Shown one piece after another: positions 35,179 to 38,103 of a stretch of 38,103 nt of DNA; within the stretch, counting starts at the first letter, position 1; every line of letters starts with the position of its first letter. The stretch is from positions 1 through 38,103 of IMG/VR virus record IMGVR_UViG_3300021335_000038, one strand, 5' to 3'. The notes beneath the pieces are model-generated. The model did not search any database. It worked only from the letters and a program-made list of their open reading frames with translations, and was not told the origin of the DNA. The stretch comes from a virus. The position numbers and the translations under genes are program-made.

Positions 35179-36937
35179 TCTATCTCGAGATATGTTACTG
35201 TCAGAGTTTAGTATTAAAACTTTGCAGGACAGATATCTTATAGAAGGCGAAACATCCCCTCAACACGCTTTCGCGCGCGCAGCAACTGCGTTTGCGTCAA
35301 ACGAAGAGCACGCCCAGAGGTTATACGATTATGCAAGTAGATTGTGGTTTATGTTTAGCACTCCAATTCTTAGCAATGGTGGCACAGATAGGGGTCTTCC
35401 TATCAGTTGCTTTCTTAACTATGTGGACGATTCAAGACTTGGCATCACTGACCATTACACCGAGAACGCTTTTCTTTCTAGTGTTGGTGGTGGCATCGGT
35501 GGTTGCTGGAATGGAATTCGTTCAGTAGGTAGTACGACTTCGAAAGGCTCTGAGTCTACCGGAGTAATACCTTTTATGAAAGTAGTAGATGCTGAAATGC
35601 TAGCATTCTCTCAAGGGGTAACTCGTCGAGGTAGCTATGCAGCGTACCTTGATATTCGTCACCCAGAAGTAGAAGAGTTTCTAGATATGCGTAAGCCCAC
35701 CGGAGGTGATATAAATCGCAAATCTATAAATCTACACCACGGAGTAGTTATTTCTGACGAGTTTATGAACTTGATTGAGCGAGCTACTATGGAAGAAGGC
35801 TTTGACGATAGCTGGGACTTAATTGACCCACACTCAGGAGAAGTTAAGAAAACTGTATCTGCTAAAACTCTTTGGGTTAAGCTAATACAAAATCGAGTAG
35901 AGACGGGCGAGCCTTACATTATGTTTGGTGATACAGTACAAGAAGCTCTGCCGGACTTTCAAAAAGAGAAAGGTTTGGAAGTTCATCACTCAAACTTATG
36001 CTCTGAGATTACATTGCCCACAGATAAAGACCGTACTGCGGTCTGCTGCTTATCTAGTGTAAACTTAGAGGAGTATGACGCTTGGGGTAGTGAACCCTTA
36101 TTTATTCCAGATCTAGTAGAGATGTTAGATAATGTTTTGACGCACTTTATTGAAAATGAGCCACCTCATCTGGCTCGCGCTGTATACAGCGCAACTCAGG
36201 AAAGATCTATTGGTCTGGGTGCTATGGGTTTTCACGCATACTTACAGCGTCGTAACATTCCTTTTGAAGGAGTTATGGCAAAGTCTGCAAATTTGCGTAT
36301 GTTTAAACAAATCAAAGCTCAAGCACAAGAAACAACGGAACGACTTGCAGGAGAGCGAGGAAGCTGTCCAGATGCTTATCCAAAGTTGGTTCGAAATGCG
36401 CACTTGCTTGCGATTGCTCCGAATGCAAGTAGTAGTATTATATGTGGTAATACTTCTCCTAGTATTGAGCCTTATCGAGCGAATGCGTACACACAAAAAA
36501 CTAAGTCGGGTTCAAGCCTGCAAAAGAACGAATACCTAGAAGCTATACTTCAAGATTTGGAAATGGACACTGATGAAGTCTGGAAAGACATCGTCACAAA
36601 CGGGGGTTCTGTGCAACATCTTGAGTTCCTGGATGATTACACAAAAGACGTGTTTAAAACAGCCGTTGAGATTGACCAGCGATGGGTTATCGAAATGGCG
36701 GCAGATCGACAGCAATATGTCTGCCAAAGTCAATCGCTAAATGTATTCTTCCCGTCCAACGTATCTAAAATGGAGTTGCACTCTATTCATATGATGGCTT
36801 GGAAGAAGAGAGTAAAAACCCTATACTATCTCCGTAGTGAGGCGTATAAGAGAGCAGAAACCGTTTCTGATGAAGCACTAAGAGCACAAATCTTTGAAAG
36901 CTTAGATGAAAACGCTTGTTTAGCTTGCGAGGGTTGA
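35162..36937 (+). CDS. nrdA: Ribonucleotide reductase class I, large subunit
   Basis: 591 residues, shorter than the usual 750-850 because the N-terminal ATP-cone (allosteric activity site) is absent; the chain begins in the catalytic barrel (MLLSEFSIKTLQDRYL). Present are FSTPILSNGGTDRGLPISCF with the first redox Cys, GGIGGCWNGIRS, NLCSEI with the radical Cys, CCLSSVNLEEY with the second redox Cys, ATQERSIGLGAMGFHAYLQ and the C-terminal A-C-L-A-C-E-G swinging tail. It converts ribonucleoside diphosphates to deoxy forms with the beta subunit encoded at 37160 and reducing power from the glutaredoxin between them. Confidence 0.94.
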   Translation: MTVQVDLSRDMLLSEFSIKTLQDRYLIEGETSPQHAFARAATAFASNEEHAQRLYDYASRLWFMFSTPILSNGGTDRGLPISCFLNYVDDSRLGITDHYTENAFLSSVGGGIGGCWNGIRSVGSTTSKGSESTGVIPFMKVVDAEMLAFSQGVTRRGSYAAYLDIRHPEVEEFLDMRKPTGGDINRKSINLHHGVVISDEFMNLIERATMEEGFDDSWDLIDPHSGEVKKTVSAKTLWVKLIQNRVETGEPYIMFGDTVQEALPDFQKEKGLEVHHSNLCSEITLPTDKDRTAVCCLSSVNLEEYDAWGSEPLFIPDLVEMLDNVLTHFIENEPPHLARAVYSATQERSIGLGAMGFHAYLQRRNIPFEGVMAKSANLRMFKQIKAQAQETTERLAGERGSCPDAYPKLVRNAHLLAIAPNASSSIICGNTSPSIEPYRANAYTQKTKSGSSLQKNEYLEAILQDLEMDTDEVWKDIVTNGGSVQHLEFLDDYTKDVFKTAVEIDQRWVIEMAADRQQYVCQSQSLNVFFPSNVSKMELHSIHMMAWKKRVKTLYYLRSEAYKRAETVSDEALRAQIFESLDENACLACEG

Positions 36938-36938
36938 T

Positions 36939-37163
36939 ATGCTTATAAAAATATATGGAACTGAAGGCTGTCATTTTTGTAAAATGGCAGTCGAACTTGC
37001 CAAGTCAATAAAAAAAGATTATGAGTATATTGATGCGGCAGAAAATATGAATGAATTTAATAAATTATTTCCTAGTGCGCGAACCGTACCACAAATACTT
37101 GTAGACGGCGAGCACATTGGAGGATATAGCGACTTAGTAAAAGTCTTGGAGAACGAACAATGA
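36939..37163 (+). CDS. Glutaredoxin
   Basis: 74 residues, the normal size for a small glutaredoxin. Active site GCHFC (Cys11, Cys14), cis-Pro motif RTVPQILVDG and C-terminal GGYSDLVKVL for glutathione binding. It reduces the large RNR subunit, and possibly the peroxiredoxin, using glutathione. It lies between nrdA and nrdB, one base after nrdA and overlapping nrdB by four bases, as in T4-like phages. Confidence 0.94.
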   Translation: MLIKIYGTEGCHFCKMAVELAKSIKKDYEYIDAAENMNEFNKLFPSARTVPQILVDGEHIGGYSDLVKVLENEQ

Positions 37164-38103
37164 ATCTTCTCACCGAACGAGAATATTATAAACCTTTTAA
37201 CTACCCTTGGGCCTTTGAACATTACAAGTCCCAACAGCATATGCACTGGTTGCCTGACGAAGTCAACCTTGCAGATGATTTGAGAGATTACCGTGAAAGA
37301 CTTAGCCCAGGCAATAAAGTATTACTTACGCAAATATTTCGATTCTTTACGCAAGCCGATGTTGATGTGTGTTGTGGTTATGCCAAGCACTATCTTCCCA
37401 CTTTCAAACAGCCGGAAATAAGAATGATGCTATCTGCTTTCGCCGCAATGGAAGCAGTGCACCAAGAAGCATACTCACTCTTGCTAGAAACACTTGGTTT
37501 TGGAGATGACGAGTATCAGGAGTTTATGAAGCACAAAGCTATGATGGATAAGCATGAGCATCTGTCAAACTTTGGTATGGATACTCCAATGAACATTGCA
37601 AAGACTATGGCTATTTATAGTGGCTTCACAGAAGGCGTTCAGCTCTTTAGTTCTTTTGCAATTCTACTCAACTTCCCTCGTCACAACCTTATGAAAGGTA
37701 TGGGTCAAATTGTAACTTGGTCTATTCGGGACGAGACCCTGCACGTAGAGGGAATGAGCCAGCTTTTCAGAACTTTCATTTCTGAAAATCCAGAGTTGTG
37801 GAACGATGAGTTGAAGTATGAGATCTATTGCGCAGCAGAGCGCACAGTAGAACTTGAAGATGCTTTCATTGACCTCTGCTTTGAAGGTGCCGATGTACCT
37901 GATCTAACAGCTCAAGAAGTAAAAGAGTATATTCGATACATTGCGGATCGAAGATTACTAGGACTGGGTATGAAGAAAATCTTTGGAAGCGAGGAAAATC
38001 CTCTGCCTTGGTTAGACTATATGTTAAACGCAGTTGAGCATACCAACTTTTTTGAAAACCGTGCTACGGAGTATGCTAGAGCGAGCACGACAGGAAACTG
38101 GCA
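37160..38103 (+). CDS. nrdB: Ribonucleotide reductase class I, small subunit, 3' end outside window
   Basis: 314 residues are visible; the frame runs off the window end. The complete di-iron set matches E. coli NrdB spacing: Asp67, Glu98 and His101 (EAVHQEAYS), Glu158 (GFTEGVQLF), Glu192 and His195 (IRDETLHVE), and the radical Tyr105 is present four residues after His101. So this is a tyrosyl-radical class Ia-type subunit, not a Tyr-less variant. It forms the oxygen-activated cofactor that drives the alpha subunit. Only the C-terminal interaction tail is missing. ATG 37160 overlaps the glutaredoxin stop. Confidence 0.95.
   Translation, partial: MNLLTEREYYKPFNYPWAFEHYKSQQHMHWLPDEVNLADDLRDYRERLSPGNKVLLTQIFRFFTQADVDVCCGYAKHYLPTFKQPEIRMMLSAFAAMEAVHQEAYSLLLETLGFGDDEYQEFMKHKAMMDKHEHLSNFGMDTPMNIAKTMAIYSGFTEGVQLFSSFAILLNFPRHNLMKGMGQIVTWSIRDETLHVEGMSQLFRTFISENPELWNDELKYEIYCAAERTVELEDAFIDLCFEGADVPDLTAQEVKEYIRYIADRRLLGLGMKKIFGSEENPLPWLDYMLNAVEHTNFFENRATEYARASTTGNW

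Noticed and set aside
1-38103. tRNA genes, CRISPR arrays, integrase, repressor or transposase
   Set aside because: No cloverleaf with a GTTCRA loop, no spaced repeats, and no recombinase or transposase motifs were found by eye. A tRNAscan run on the full contig would be needed to be sure.

Overview
This window is a segment of a tailed double-stranded DNA phage (caudovirus), very probably a lytic marine phage of a Gram-negative bacterium. The signs are gene packing with stop/start overlaps of 1-20 bases, a full phage replication set, spanin-like and T4-type lysozyme genes, nucleotide-salvage genes, and many small proteins that I recall from marine T4-like and metagenomic phages (memory only, no search was run). 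No integrase, repressor, tRNA gene or CRISPR array was seen. The polymerase carries Phe at the position equivalent to E. coli Pol I Phe762, which fits a lytic lifestyle.

Layout. Bases 1-6986 are read leftward: exported or membrane proteins (1-2903), a spanin-like pair (2906-3740), small membrane or lipoproteins (3740-4519), very basic small proteins (4513-5502), and small regulatory or unknown genes ending with a DUF3310 protein and a MazG-like pyrophosphatase (5769-6986). Bases 6987-7211 are a divergent control region with back-to-back sigma70-like promoters. Everything from 7212 on is read rightward: Hsp20, lysozyme, a glycosylation cassette (8365-11412), an auxiliary-metabolism operon (11478-15043), regulatory and DNA-binding genes (15091-20330) around an NAD-dependent DNA ligase split into two genes, and then the replication and recombination block. 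That block holds helicase, primase, family A polymerase, PhoH, peroxiredoxin, a UvsW-like helicase, ssDNA-binding protein, SbcD/SbcC (gp47/gp46), a resolvase-like nuclease, 5'-3' exonuclease, ribonucleotide reductase alpha, glutaredoxin and ribonucleotide reductase beta (cut by the window end).

Most striking content. One transcription unit carries thyX, a full-length isocitrate lyase, a small lipoprotein, a periplasmic class I cytochrome c and a di-iron alternative oxidase, all with their catalytic motifs intact. I infer that it rewires host central carbon and respiratory electron flow during infection: the glyoxylate shunt gives succinate, succinate gives quinol, and AOX burns quinol without proton pumping. 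Second, the NAD+ ligase is cut exactly between its OB-fold and zinc-finger domains, with two genes in between, one of them resembling a GIY-YIG endonuclease. Third, nine near-identical promoters (A-rich tract, TTCTTGAC, 17-18 bases, TATAATA) divide the window into units. Fourth, the leader of the basic-protein operon is about two-thirds G+C, lacks a convincing gene and ends in a hairpin over the ribosome-binding site.

Expression logic. Strong intrinsic terminators follow hsp20/its neighbour and two genes for HTH-repeat proteins. Stress-protection genes (Hsp20, peroxiredoxin, glutaredoxin, AOX) and nucleotide genes (ThyX, NrdA/B, MazG-like) are spread among the replication genes. This suggests a phage that keeps its host metabolically active through a long or nutrient-limited infection. 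That last point is inference.
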